In this document: in pieces, positions 8,259 to 17,083 of the stretch
Position numbering within the stretch: the stretch's first letter is position 1
Layout of the letters: every line of letters begins with the position of its first letter
Assembly: GCA_016178705.1 (NCBI GenBank)
Contig: JACOST010000032.1
Location: 62,001-126,000, forward strand
Direction of reading: 5' to 3'
Length of the DNA stretch: 64,000 nt
Source of the DNA: Deltaproteobacteria bacterium
GTDB taxonomy: Bacteria; Desulfobacterota; Binatia; HRBIN30; JACQVA1
Notes under the pieces: model-generated
Seen by the model: the letters and a program-made list of their open reading frames with translations, nothing else
Databases searched by the model: none
Told to the model about the DNA's origin: nothing
Program-made: the position numbers and the translations under genes

Positions 8259-9629
8259 TCAAGGACGACGGGCAGTGGTGGCACCGGCATCTTGCCGGTG
8301 TGCCGCGATCCATTGCGCGGCGCGCTGACCGCTGAGGACGGCGCTTTCGATCGTTGGCGGTAAGCCGGTCTGCGTCCAATCTCCAGCAAGAAGGAAGTTC
8401 GATATCGCCGTCTCCATCGGTGGACGCGCGCGCTCGGCATCCGGCGTGATGGAGATGGTCGCGTGCTTCTCCTTCACTACCACCGAGCGCAGCAACTGCG
8501 CCGCGCGCGCGCCGGGGAGCAACGCGCCGATGTCGGCGACCACGGTGTCAGCGATCCGCGTCGACTCCCATGCCGCCACCTCGCGGCCCGCGCTGATCAC
8601 CGCGCTGACACACTGCCGATCATTGCCGCTGCGATGGCCGTTGCCCGACGCGGTGAGCTTGCTGCGGTTGAAGACGAACTGTGTGGTCGTGCCGAGCAAT
8701 CCGATGAAGTCGCGCTGCATCACCGCGCGATCGAACCACAGATGCGTCGAGACGATCGGCGACGATTCGAAATCGGCGATGTCGCGCAACGCACCCGGCG
8801 CGAACAGTCGCAATGCCTGTGGTGGCACCGTACTGATGACCGCGTCGGCCTCGATCTCCTGCCCATCACGCAGACGAACGGCCGTCACCCGACCCTGCTC
8901 GATGCGCAGCTTGGCGATAGCCGCCCTCACTTCAACGCGGCCGCCGCGCGCTTCGATGAAGCGCCGCGCGTCGTCGACGTAGAGATCGCTCAGCCCGACG
9001 CGCGGCAGTACGAACTGCGAGCCGCTGCGCGAGCCGAAGAAGGCGCGGGCCAATACTTCGGCAAACGGCGCGGCCGCCGCACGATCGGGCGTTTCGTTCA
9101 GCGTCGCGATCGCTACCGGGTACCAGAAACTTGTGCGAGCATTCGCCGATTGCCCCAGCGCGATCAACAACTGTTCGACAGTCAGCTCAGCTAGCCGCGG
9201 ATCGCGCCGCTGCCGCATCGCCATCAGCCACATACCGCCGAGCAATGCGCGCAGGCGCTCGGCGCGGCTCAGCAAGCCGTACCCCAACACTCCGCCTAGC
9301 ATGTGCAACGGACTCGGCAGCGCCGTCGCGGCGATCACGCCGGCACCACGGCGCGCATCGATCATCTCGACGCGCAGATTCGGCTGGCGCACCACCTTGT
9401 CGAGCGCGCCGATGCGATCGAGAAACGCGAGTGTGTGTGTGTAACACCCCATCAGCGCGTGCTGGCCGTTGTCGACCACCTCGCCGCTGTCATCGTCACG
9501 AAAGGAATACGCCCGACCGCCGAGGCGAGCCCGGGCTTCGAGCACGGTAACCGGCACACCGCGCGCGGCCAGTTCGACGCCGGCCGCCAAGCCGGCGAAG
9601 CCGCCGCCGATGATTGCAACCGATTTCAC
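8259..9629 (-). CDS. hpnE: Hydroxysqualene dehydroxylase (HpnE-type FAD oxidoreductase)
   Basis: A 456-residue amine-oxidase-fold flavoprotein with the Rossmann motif AIIGGGFAGLAAGVELA at the N-terminus and the C-terminal FAD-binding stretch NFLLAGDWTQTGLPPTIESAVLSG. In the HpnCDE route it reduces hydroxysqualene to squalene. The GTG start at 9629 overlaps the hpnD stop as GTGA; longer readings of the frame run into hpnD. The last residues (HRQDAGATTARRP) are encoded by dispersed repeat B, so the native C-terminus has been replaced or extended. Phytoene-desaturase-type relatives exist, but the position next to hpnC, hpnD and shc supports HpnE. Confidence 0.92.
   Translation of the reverse strand: MKSVAIIGGGFAGLAAGVELAARGVPVTVLEARARLGGRAYSFRDDDSGEVVDNGQHALMGCYTHTLAFLDRIGALDKVVRQPNLRVEMIDARRGAGVIAATALPSPLHMLGGVLGYGLLSRAERLRALLGGMWLMAMRQRRDPRLAELTVEQLLIALGQSANARTSFWYPVAIATLNETPDRAAAAPFAEVLARAFFGSRSGSQFVLPRVGLSDLYVDDARRFIEARGGRVEVRAAIAKLRIEQGRVTAVRLRDGQEIEADAVISTVPPQALRLFAPGALRDIADFESSPIVSTHLWFDRAVMQRDFIGLLGTTTQFVFNRSKLTASGNGHRSGNDRQCVSAVISAGREVAAWESTRIADTVVADIGALLPGARAAQLLRSVVVKEKHATISITPDAERARPPMETAISNFLLAGDWTQTGLPPTIESAVLSGQRAAQWIAAHRQDAGATTARRP
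8279..8304. repeat. Palindromic repeat family B, copy 1
   Basis: The sequence TGGCACCGGCATCTTG continues into CCGGTG; arms CACCGGC and GCCGGTG pair around a 5-nt loop. It encodes part of the HpnE C-terminus. A longer relative lies at 36235-36280. Confidence 0.8.
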
Positions 9630-10504
9630 AACGAGAGAGCGGCGAGCTGCGAGCGGCCCCATGCGGCCAAAGCAAGCGTGACCTTTTGATAGCGCGGCAA
9701 CGTGACCTTGGGACCGAAGACGTCGAAGTGGCGAGCTTCGATGCGCGTGAGCAGGTGTTCGTAGATCAACCGCATCGCCTCGGCAGGCGCCAGCGAGCCG
9801 CGGTCCTCCGGCGCGAGCGCGCCGCGCGCACGCAGATAGTAGGCGCGGGCGCGGCCGCATTCGAAGGCCATCAAGGCCCCAGCGCGCGTCGAATAGTGGC
9901 GGCCGAGCAAGTCTGCTTCGTTGCAATCAAAGTGGCGCAGATCTTCCAGCGGCAGATAGATCCGCCCGCGCTGGCCGTCCTCCATCACATCGCGCAGGAT
10001 GTTGGTGAGCTGAAACGCCACGCCGAGATCGACCGCGTATTCGCGCGCGCTCGGCTGCGTGTAGCCAAAGATTTCGATGCACAGCAACCCAACAGTGGAC
10101 GCGACCAGATAGCAGTACTCATACAATTGATCGAAGGTCGCGTAGCGACGACGGGTGAGATCCATCTCGACGCCGCGAATCAGGTCGAGAAAATGCTCGC
10201 GGTGCAGCGGCAAGCGCCGAACGCTGTCAGCCAGCGCGCGACTGATCGGATGGGTCGGCTCGCCGTCGTAGACCCGCGCCACTTCATCGCGCCAGCGCGC
10301 CAGCAACGCCGCCGGATCGCGGCGACCGGCATCATCGGCGATGTCGTCCACAAAGCGGCAGAACGCATACACCGCGTACAACGCCTCGCGCCGGGCAGGC
10401 GGCAGCAAGCGGAAGGCATAGAAGAAATTGCTCGAACTGCGCCGAGTGACGGCTTGGCAGTAGTCGTACGCTTCGCGCAGCGACGGATCGTGGCGGTCGT
10501 TCAT
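9626..10504 (-). CDS. hpnD: Presqualene diphosphate synthase
   Basis: A 292-residue trans-isoprenyl diphosphate synthase of the squalene/phytoene synthase fold. It has both Mg-binding Asp-rich motifs, FCRFVDDIADD near residue 53 and QLTNILRDVMEDGQRGRIYLP in the middle. In the HpnCDE pathway it condenses two farnesyl diphosphates to presqualene diphosphate. It starts inside the hpnC stop (ATGA) and ends inside the hpnE start. The complete hpnC-hpnD-hpnE order next to shc favours a squalene role over phytoene synthesis. The HpnC/HpnD assignment of the two paralogues rests on overall similarity and order, and is fairly secure. Confidence 0.92.
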   Translation of the reverse strand: MNDRHDPSLREAYDYCQAVTRRSSSNFFYAFRLLPPARREALYAVYAFCRFVDDIADDAGRRDPAALLARWRDEVARVYDGEPTHPISRALADSVRRLPLHREHFLDLIRGVEMDLTRRRYATFDQLYEYCYLVASTVGLLCIEIFGYTQPSAREYAVDLGVAFQLTNILRDVMEDGQRGRIYLPLEDLRHFDCNEADLLGRHYSTRAGALMAFECGRARAYYLRARGALAPEDRGSLAPAEAMRLIYEHLLTRIEARHFDVFGPKVTLPRYQKVTLALAAWGRSQLAALSL

Positions 10505-11472
10505 GTCGGGTCACTCCGAATGGCTGGCCGAGTCGCGGGCGGCGCATGTGTCGCTCCTACGCCGGACCAGAACGCCCGCAGCACGAGCCCACCCTTCGTC
10601 CATTTCGCGACGGTGGGTCGCTGCCGCAGCACGTCGTAGTCGAGCGCCGCAATCGCCCGCAGAATCGCCAGGCCACCCCAAGCAAACAAGCGCACTTCAC
10701 GCGCGAGCCGTCGATCGACGCGCATCGCCAGTTCCAAACCGTTCGTAAGCGAGTCGGTGGCGCGCTCGACTTCGAACCGCATGAGCCTACGGAAGTTCTC
10801 GGTAGCGACACCGCGGCGAAGATCATCCGCGCTGCAACCGAAACGTTCGAGGTCTTCGCGTGGGAAGTAAACTCGACTCCGCGCGGCGTCGGCAGCCACG
10901 TCTTGCCAGAAGTTCGCGAGCTGCAACCCGGTGCAAATCTGATCGGCGAGCCGCTGGCGCTCGGGATCGCGATAGCCAAACAAGTAGAGGATCAGGCGGC
11001 CAACGGGATCGGCGGAGCAACGGCAGTACTCGCGCAATGAAACAAAGGTGTCGAAGCGATGAAATTTGACATCCGTCGTGAACGCACGCAACAGGTCGCG
11101 GAACGGATCAATGGGCAGCGCGAATGCCGCCATCGTGTGCTCCAGCGCGATGAATACCGGATGCTCGGTGGCGCGACCGACCGCGCACTCCTCCAACGCC
11201 GCACTCCACGCGCGCAAGGCAGCGATCCGTTCGGGCGCAGTGAGCGTCCCCTCATCCGCGATGTCGTCGGCTGTACGCGCGAACGCATAGATCGCCGCGA
11301 TGTGCCGCCGCAGCGGCTTGGGAAGCAACCACGAGCCGACCGTGAAATTCTCGTAGTGCGAGGTCGCGATCTGCCAACAGTGACGATACGCCGCGTTAAT
11401 TGCCGCCGCATCGTGCGCCGCCGCATCGTGGCGGGTAGCGTGAGTCGCAATCTGTGGCGAAGCGTTCGTCAT
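10501..11472 (-). CDS. hpnC: Hydroxysqualene synthase
   Basis: A 323-residue squalene/phytoene synthase-fold protein with FTVGSWLLPKPLRRHIAAIYAFARTADDIADEG and a second Asp motif in LQLANFWQDVAADAARSRVYFP. HpnC converts presqualene diphosphate to hydroxysqualene. The first 25 residues are His/Ala-rich and variable. It overlaps mvaS upstream and hpnD downstream by ATGA, so translation is probably coupled along the run. Confidence 0.92.
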   Translation of the reverse strand: MTNASPQIATHATRHDAAAHDAAAINAAYRHCWQIATSHYENFTVGSWLLPKPLRRHIAAIYAFARTADDIADEGTLTAPERIAALRAWSAALEECAVGRATEHPVFIALEHTMAAFALPIDPFRDLLRAFTTDVKFHRFDTFVSLREYCRCSADPVGRLILYLFGYRDPERQRLADQICTGLQLANFWQDVAADAARSRVYFPREDLERFGCSADDLRRGVATENFRRLMRFEVERATDSLTNGLELAMRVDRRLAREVRLFAWGGLAILRAIAALDYDVLRQRPTVAKWTKGGLVLRAFWSGVGATHAPPATRPAIRSDPT

Positions 11473-12716
11473 TGCGCGAGCGATCCGGTTCGTTCGTACA
11501 GCCGCTTGTCCTCGCGGACACCGGCGAAGCGGCAGAAGTTCGCGCGCGACTCTACGGGCAAGTCAGCGCCGGCACCGTCGCGGCCGAACGCTTCGTACTC
11601 GTCAACCGTGAGCGTACGGCGCGCGGCAAGCAAATCCGCAACGCCGATACCGGCCGCTACCTTTGCACTGCCAGCGACGCACTGGCCGCTAAAGAACTCC
11701 GCACAACATCCGGAACCGTAGGAGAACAGACCGAGCGAGCGGCCTTCGAGAGCGCGGCCCTGCTGTTCCGCGAGCCATGCCAGGCAGAGGTACAACGATG
11801 CGGTGTAGGTGTTGCCGACCACGCGCGCCGCGCCGAGCGTGGGCTCGACGAGCGTGCGGTACGATTGTTCGGCGGCCGGCCCGAGATCCGCCGGGTTGCG
11901 CCCCGCCGCGCGCCATTCGCCTTCGATCAGACGCAGGTGCGCCTTGTACGCCATCTTCGGAAAGGGTGTGTGGTACAGCAGCGCGGCAAATTCTTCGGAG
12001 AGCGCGCCGCTCGGTGTCGAGTGGCCGTTTCGATAATCGGCAACGGCGCCATCGAGCGCATTGAGATAGCAGTCGACCGAGAACTTGCCGTCGACCAACG
12101 CCTCGCGACGATCGAGTGGCCGCCAGAAGTCATACACGTTGCTGGCGAACACGCCACTGATCGGATCGAGCGCGAGCAACCGCGGCTGTTCGCTGACCAC
12201 CACGGCGACCGCGCCCGCCCCTTGCGTGAACTCGGCGCTCGAATGGAGGTCGTAACGCGCGATGTCGGTGGCCACCACCAAGGCCTTGCGCCCACGCGCC
12301 GCCCCCGAGCGAATCCAATCCGCCGCGATCATCACCCCCGCCGTGCCGCTGTAGCAGGCGTGCTTGAGCTCGAGGGTGCGGCAGTTCGCCGTCACGCCGA
12401 GCAGTTCGTGCAAGAAGATACTCGCCGGCTTGGCGTGATCGACGCCGGTTTCAGTCGCCACCAACAGCAGCCCGATCTCGTCGGGGCTTATGTGCCCTTG
12501 CGCGATAGCGCGTGCCGCCGCGTTGGCACCCAGCGTGACCGCATCTTCCCACGGCGGCGCAACGGCCATCTGCTGCGCGCCGATGCCGATGTGAAGTTTT
12601 TCGACCGGTACGCCGCGCGCCGCCGCAAGCTGATCGAGTGGCAGCACGTACTCGGGCACGTAGACCCCGAGCTGGTCAATTCCAACTGGTCCAACTGGTC
12701 CAACTAGCGCCATCAT
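11469..12716 (-). CDS. mvaS: Hydroxymethylglutaryl-CoA synthase
   Basis: A 415-residue thiolase-fold enzyme that condenses acetyl-CoA with acetoacetyl-CoA to HMG-CoA. The catalytic Cys is C121 in LELKHACYSGTAG; VATETGVDHAKP and the Gly-rich C-terminal LGLFSYGSGCCAEF also fit the family. I chose the ATG at 12716 because it overlaps the shc stop as ATGA; another ATG lies at 12728. The N-terminus LVGPVGPVGIDQLGVYVPEY is partly coded by a 9-nt tandem repeat just after the start. No acetoacetyl-CoA thiolase is in the window. Confidence 0.93.
   Translation of the reverse strand: MMALVGPVGPVGIDQLGVYVPEYVLPLDQLAAARGVPVEKLHIGIGAQQMAVAPPWEDAVTLGANAAARAIAQGHISPDEIGLLLVATETGVDHAKPASIFLHELLGVTANCRTLELKHACYSGTAGVMIAADWIRSGAARGRKALVVATDIARYDLHSSAEFTQGAGAVAVVVSEQPRLLALDPISGVFASNVYDFWRPLDRREALVDGKFSVDCYLNALDGAVADYRNGHSTPSGALSEEFAALLYHTPFPKMAYKAHLRLIEGEWRAAGRNPADLGPAAEQSYRTLVEPTLGAARVVGNTYTASLYLCLAWLAEQQGRALEGRSLGLFSYGSGCCAEFFSGQCVAGSAKVAAGIGVADLLAARRTLTVDEYEAFGRDGAGADLPVESRANFCRFAGVREDKRLYERTGSLAQ
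12677..12712. repeat. 9-nt tandem repeat at the mvaS N-terminus
   Basis: On the + strand the unit AACTGGTCC recurs with small changes immediately after the mvaS start codon. It codes the VGPVGPVG stretch, and 9-nt periodicity keeps the reading frame. Confidence 0.7.
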
Positions 12717-14776
12717 CCCAACCCCCACACTTCCGGACCCTCGGGTACCACTTCGATCGCGCTGCGCGGCACCAAGCGCGCGCGCTTGCTACGGCGATCG
12801 CGCATGACCTGATCTCCGTTGCTGTTGCCGCCGTCGGCCATGCGCGCGCGGGCTTGGCCGAGCGCCATCAGCGGAAAATAGTTCCGATACATGTCGTAGC
12901 GCAGGTAGAAGTGCCGCGGGAATCCGGTGCCGGTGAACTGCTCTTCCGGCCACGTGCCGTCGGGTTGCTGCTGCTCGACGAGGTACGCAATGCCGCGCTG
13001 TACCTCGACGCTCAGCCCGTCCTCGCCGGCGAGCAGACCAAGCATCGCCCACGCCGTTTGCGACGGCGTCGATTCGCCCTGCCCTGCCGCGCGCTCGTCT
13101 GCGTACGAGTGCAGCGACTCGCCCCAACCGCCGTCGGCGTTCTGATGCGCTTTCAGCCATTCCACGGCGCGCCGAACGTGGGGCGCGTTCGGCTTCTCGC
13201 CGATGGCGCGCAAGCCCGCCAACACCGACCACGTGCCGTAGATGAAGTTGGCGCCCCAGCGGCCCCACCACGAGCCGTCCGGCCGCTGCGTGCGCAGCAC
13301 AAACGCATGCGCACGACGCGCGCGCTCGAAGCGCAGGTCGTAGCCGCAGTTGCCCATCAGTTCGAGCAGGCGACCGGTGAGGTCTTCAGTCGGTGGATCG
13401 ATCATCGCCTCCATGTCGGCGAACGGAATCTGGTTGAGGAACTCGGCGTTGTTGTCGGTATCGAAGGCGCCGAAGCCGCCGTTGCGGCTCTGCATGCCGA
13501 GCGTCCAGTTGAGGCCAAAGGCGATCGCGCGCTGCTTGCGCGCGGCGTTGATGCCACTGATTCGCTGCAGCGCCATCAGAATCACAGCGGAGTCGTCGAC
13601 GTCGGGATACCAATCGTTGGCGAACTCGAACGCCCATCCGCCCGCGTCGAGCTTCGGATTGCAAACGCTCCAATCGCCGGGCTTGAAGATCTGATTGGCG
13701 ATCAACCAGTCGGCTGCACGCACCAGCGCCGGATGATCCGAGTCGGTGCCGGAATCGAGCAACGCCTTCGCCGCCAGCGCCGTGTCCCATGTCGGCGACA
13801 CGCAGGGTTGAAACAATAGCTGGCCGTCTCGCTCGACGAGGAAGTCATCGATCGCCTGCACGCCGTTGGCGATTGCCGGATGATCGTCTGGATAGCCGAG
13901 TGCGCGCAATGCCATCACCGAGTTGATCATCGCCGGCTGGATGCCGCCCCAGCCACCGTTGACGTCTTGGTGCGACACGATCCAGCGTTCAGCCGCCTGC
14001 AGCGCGCGGGCGCGCAGCGGCTTCCACGGACTGCGCCCAACAAACTTCAGCGCGCGGTCGACGGCCAGGAAGAAATTTCGCCAAGTGAACCAGTCGCCAC
14101 TGGCGGGGAACCCGAGCGCAGTGCGCGTCGGCGGCGCCGTCCACAATTCGCTGACACCGGCGTCGGGCTCGATCGCGATCGACGGCGACTGCGCCATCAG
14201 CACAGTGAGCGGCACCACCGTCCCACGGGCCCAACTCGACAGCGCGTAGATATTGATCGGAAACCACGCCGGCAGCAGCACGAGCTCGACCGGCATCGCC
14301 GGCAGGCCCCACCGGGGGAACTGTCCGAAGTATGCGAGGAAGATGCGCGTGAAGATGCCCGCCTGCGCCAAGCCGCCGTGGGCCAGGATGAACTCGCGAG
14401 CCCGCCGGAATGGCGCGTCGTCGGCAGAATGTCCGGTCAACTTGAGCGCGAAGTACGCTTCGATGGTGTTGCTGAGATGTCCCGGGCCGCCGCGATAGAG
14501 CGACCAGCTACCATCACACGCTTGGGTCGCGTGCAGACGATCGACGATGCGCCGCTCACTCGCCGGGCGCCGACCCATGAAGCGATTGAAGATGATGTAC
14601 TGCGCGTCCATGCTGGCGTTGGCTTCGAGCGGCGCGTGCCAAAAGCCTTCCGGCCGTTGCTCGCGCAAAAGGTAATCGCGACTGCGCCGGATCGCGCCGT
14701 CGAGCCGGCCGCGCGCCGGCTCACGCGCGAGCAACGGCGCCGCATTCAGTGATCGTTCCGTTCCCACATGCATCAT
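12713..14776 (-). CDS. shc: Squalene-hopene cyclase
   Basis: A 687-residue triterpene cyclase, typical in length, that folds squalene to hopene at the membrane. The acid motif DXDD is present as D392-V-D-D395 (PDVDDSAVILMAL), which distinguishes squalene-hopene from oxidosqualene cyclases. Several QW motifs are visible (DGSWSLYRGG, NGGWGG, NGGFGAFD, DGSWWGRWG, DGGWGESL, DGTWPEEQFTGTGFP). I chose the ATG at 14776 (MMHVGTERS) because GAGGG lies 5 nt upstream. This overlaps the mvaK1 end by 56 bp; the frame is open to 14848. Together with hpnCDE it makes the operon a hopanoid operon. Confidence 0.96.
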   Translation of the reverse strand: MMHVGTERSLNAAPLLAREPARGRLDGAIRRSRDYLLREQRPEGFWHAPLEANASMDAQYIIFNRFMGRRPASERRIVDRLHATQACDGSWSLYRGGPGHLSNTIEAYFALKLTGHSADDAPFRRAREFILAHGGLAQAGIFTRIFLAYFGQFPRWGLPAMPVELVLLPAWFPINIYALSSWARGTVVPLTVLMAQSPSIAIEPDAGVSELWTAPPTRTALGFPASGDWFTWRNFFLAVDRALKFVGRSPWKPLRARALQAAERWIVSHQDVNGGWGGIQPAMINSVMALRALGYPDDHPAIANGVQAIDDFLVERDGQLLFQPCVSPTWDTALAAKALLDSGTDSDHPALVRAADWLIANQIFKPGDWSVCNPKLDAGGWAFEFANDWYPDVDDSAVILMALQRISGINAARKQRAIAFGLNWTLGMQSRNGGFGAFDTDNNAEFLNQIPFADMEAMIDPPTEDLTGRLLELMGNCGYDLRFERARRAHAFVLRTQRPDGSWWGRWGANFIYGTWSVLAGLRAIGEKPNAPHVRRAVEWLKAHQNADGGWGESLHSYADERAAGQGESTPSQTAWAMLGLLAGEDGLSVEVQRGIAYLVEQQQPDGTWPEEQFTGTGFPRHFYLRYDMYRNYFPLMALGQARARMADGGNSNGDQVMRDRRSKRARLVPRSAIEVVPEGPEVWGLG

Positions 14777-15758
14777 GCTGTCCCTCAACTCCCCGTGTAG
14801 CTTCGTCTGTAATGTCGGTCGAAAACGCGCGCCAGCCGGCCTTGGCAAACGCCCGGACCAATTGCTCGCGACCGTCCGGGCATAGGCAGATCACTGCGCC
14901 ACCACCGCCACCGCCGGTCAGCTTCGCCCCCAATGCACCGTGCGCACGCGCCAGGGCTACCATCTGTTCGAGTTCATTCGTCGAGACCTCGAGCGCGTGC
15001 AGCAGGCCGTGGTTGGTATTCATCAACGTGCCCAGTTCGATGAGATCGCCACGTCCGATGGCCTGCTCCGCGTCGGTCACGAGCCAGTCGATCTCGTCGA
15101 ACAGCGACTCGTAGCTCTGCGGCGCCGCGTGCCAGCGCGTGCGCAGGGCGGCCACGGCGCGGCGCGTCTCGCGCGGCGCACGCCCAAGAGCGACGACGAG
15201 CGGAAGTGGGCGTGCCGCCCGCAGCAGCCATACCTCCGGGATGTCGCCGCGGCGTCGGAAGGCGATCAACCCGCCGTACGCCACCACGCAGTTGTCGATG
15301 CCCGACGGCGTACCGTGAAAGATCGTTTCGATCTCGAAAGCCAGCGCGCTCAGTTGTGTGATCGCGATTGGACGCTCGATGCGCGCCGCTAGTGCGCGAA
15401 TGAGAGCGACACTCAGCGCGGCGGAACTTCCGAGTCCAGCGGCACGCGGCAGGTTCGATTCAACGCGGACGGTAAAGCCGTCATCCGCGCCGCCAGTCAT
15501 TTGGAGCGCGCGAGCGAGCGCGGGTGCCAAGCGCGGGTCGTCCTCGTTCTCGAAGTGCGCCGGCCCGATCGAGGGAATCAGCGTGACGACCACACGCGGT
15601 GTGATCGCTGCGGCGATCGCGCTACGCCCGTACACGACGGCGTGCTCGCCGAGCAGGATGACCTTGCCGGGCGCTGACGCGCGCGGAGTAGTCGCGAGCG
15701 GAGTACTCGATGGATCAGCAATTGATGTCTCGGGCGACACGGCGCGCCTCGTCTTCAA
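14721..15758 (-). CDS. mvaK1: Mevalonate kinase
   Basis: A 345-residue GHMP kinase that phosphorylates mevalonate to mevalonate 5-phosphate. The N-terminal SAPGKVILLGEHAVVYGRSAIAAAI, the ATP loop PRAAGLGSSAALSVALI, the catalytic Asp region FHGTPSGIDNCVVAYGG and the C-terminal AKLTGGGGGGAVICL are all typical of mevalonate kinase. About 30 residues precede the conserved start, so an internal start is possible. It overlaps mvaA as ATGA. The other two GHMP enzymes of the pathway are upstream in the same operon, which supports this assignment. Confidence 0.93.
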   Translation of the reverse strand: MKTRRAVSPETSIADPSSTPLATTPRASAPGKVILLGEHAVVYGRSAIAAAITPRVVVTLIPSIGPAHFENEDDPRLAPALARALQMTGGADDGFTVRVESNLPRAAGLGSSAALSVALIRALAARIERPIAITQLSALAFEIETIFHGTPSGIDNCVVAYGGLIAFRRRGDIPEVWLLRAARPLPLVVALGRAPRETRRAVAALRTRWHAAPQSYESLFDEIDWLVTDAEQAIGRGDLIELGTLMNTNHGLLHALEVSTNELEQMVALARAHGALGAKLTGGGGGGAVICLCPDGREQLVRAFAKAGWRAFSTDITDEATRGVEGQHDACGNGTITECGAVARA

Positions 15759-17083
15759 GTGCTCGCCAGCAGTCGGTCGCTCAAGCCGAACGAATCAAGA
15801 ATCTCGCGCGCCTTGCTGATCTTGATCTCACCGCACGCGATCAAGTGTTCAATCACCCGGCCAACCAGCGCCTCGGGCGCTCCGGCAGCGATCGCCACAC
15901 CGCGAGCGTGCAGCGCCATGTGGCCGCGCTGGATCCCGTCGGTGACCAACGCGCGAATCGCGGCGAGATTCTGACCTAAACCCACGGCCGCCATCACCGC
16001 GGCCAATTCACGCGCCGAGTTGACTCCGAGCAACTTGAGCGACAGCTGCACGCGCGGGTTGAGTTGGAGATTGCCGCCCACGATGCCGACCGCGAGCGGC
16101 AGCTCGATTGCGCCAGCGAGCGCGTCGCCATCGATGCGCCACTGACTGAGCGGGCGATACTGCCCGCTGCGCGCGGCATACGCGTGCGCGCCGGCTTCAA
16201 TGCCGCGCCAGTCATTGCCGGTGGCGATCGCGAGTGCGTCGATCCCGTTCATGATGCCCTTGTTGTGCGTGGTCGCTCGATACGGATCGGCATCGGCGAA
16301 GGCCCACGCTTCCATCAATCGTTCGGCGACTTCGCGCCCGCCATACTCACCGTCGGCCAGCAGCTCGAAGGGAATGCGCGCGGAGGCGCGTGCCAAGCGC
16401 TGATCGGCCAAGTTGGACAGAATCCGCATCCGCGCTTGCCCACCGGTGACGTCTTCGAGCAATGGCGCGAGCGCCTCGGCCATCGAGTTGACCGCGTTCG
16501 CACCCATCGCGTCGCCGACGTCGACGAGCAGGTGGACCACCAGCATCGGCCCGCACGCGGTATCGGGTAGCGGACGCACTTCGATGGCGTGGGCACCGCC
16601 GCCGCGCCGTTGCATGTTCGGGTGCACGGCGTTGGCCGCGGCGAGCAGCCGCGAAGTTGCCTGCTGTACGCGTGGCACGGACGCGTTCAGGTCCGGAACG
16701 TTCACCAATTGGATTTGGCCGATCATCAGCGACGGGGCGGCGTCGGCGGTGAATCCACCGGCATCGCGCACCAGACGCGCGGCGAAGCTGGCGGCGGCGA
16801 CCACCGACGGCTCTTCGACCGCCATCGGCACGATGTAGTCGCGCCCGTTGATGAGAAAGTTGAGGCCGACGCCGAGTGGGAGGCCGAGCACGCTGACGGC
16901 GTTCTCCACCATGTGATCCGCGACATCGAAGGGCAGCGCCGTCGTCGCTTCCAGTTCCGCAAGGTCCGCTGCGCTCAAATCTAGGCGCTCACTCAAGTGC
17001 GCCAGACGCTCGCGACGCGATAGGCGGTAGAAGCCGGCGATTCGTGACCCCTGTCCGCGCGGCTGCATCGTTCGCTCGGTCAT
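15755..17083 (-). CDS. mvaA: Hydroxymethylglutaryl-CoA reductase, class II type
   Basis: A 442-residue HMG-CoA reductase lacking membrane segments. Family signatures include ADHMVENAVSVLGLPLGVGLNF, VDVGDAMGANAVNSMAEA, the Lys-containing TTHNKGIMNGIDALAIATGNDW and the C-terminal catalytic His in RGHMALHARGVA. Length and motifs match the bacterial class II enzymes; here it most likely works in the biosynthetic direction, giving mevalonate. The ATG at 17083 overlaps the fni stop as ATGA; the frame runs further upstream but into fni. Nicotinamide preference cannot be read from the sequence. Confidence 0.94.
   Translation of the reverse strand: MTERTMQPRGQGSRIAGFYRLSRRERLAHLSERLDLSAADLAELEATTALPFDVADHMVENAVSVLGLPLGVGLNFLINGRDYIVPMAVEEPSVVAAASFAARLVRDAGGFTADAAPSLMIGQIQLVNVPDLNASVPRVQQATSRLLAAANAVHPNMQRRGGGAHAIEVRPLPDTACGPMLVVHLLVDVGDAMGANAVNSMAEALAPLLEDVTGGQARMRILSNLADQRLARASARIPFELLADGEYGGREVAERLMEAWAFADADPYRATTHNKGIMNGIDALAIATGNDWRGIEAGAHAYAARSGQYRPLSQWRIDGDALAGAIELPLAVGIVGGNLQLNPRVQLSLKLLGVNSARELAAVMAAVGLGQNLAAIRALVTDGIQRGHMALHARGVAIAAGAPEALVGRVIEHLIACGEIKISKAREILDSFGLSDRLLAST

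Noticed and set aside
10501-11472. Phytoene synthase for carotenoids
   Set aside because: The hpnC-hpnD-hpnE order beside shc and the absence of desaturase/cyclase carotenoid genes favour squalene synthesis.
14776-14848. 24-residue N-terminal extension of the cyclase Shc
   Set aside because: It has no signal and lies deep in mvaK1, while the ATG at 14776 has a good Shine-Dalgarno.
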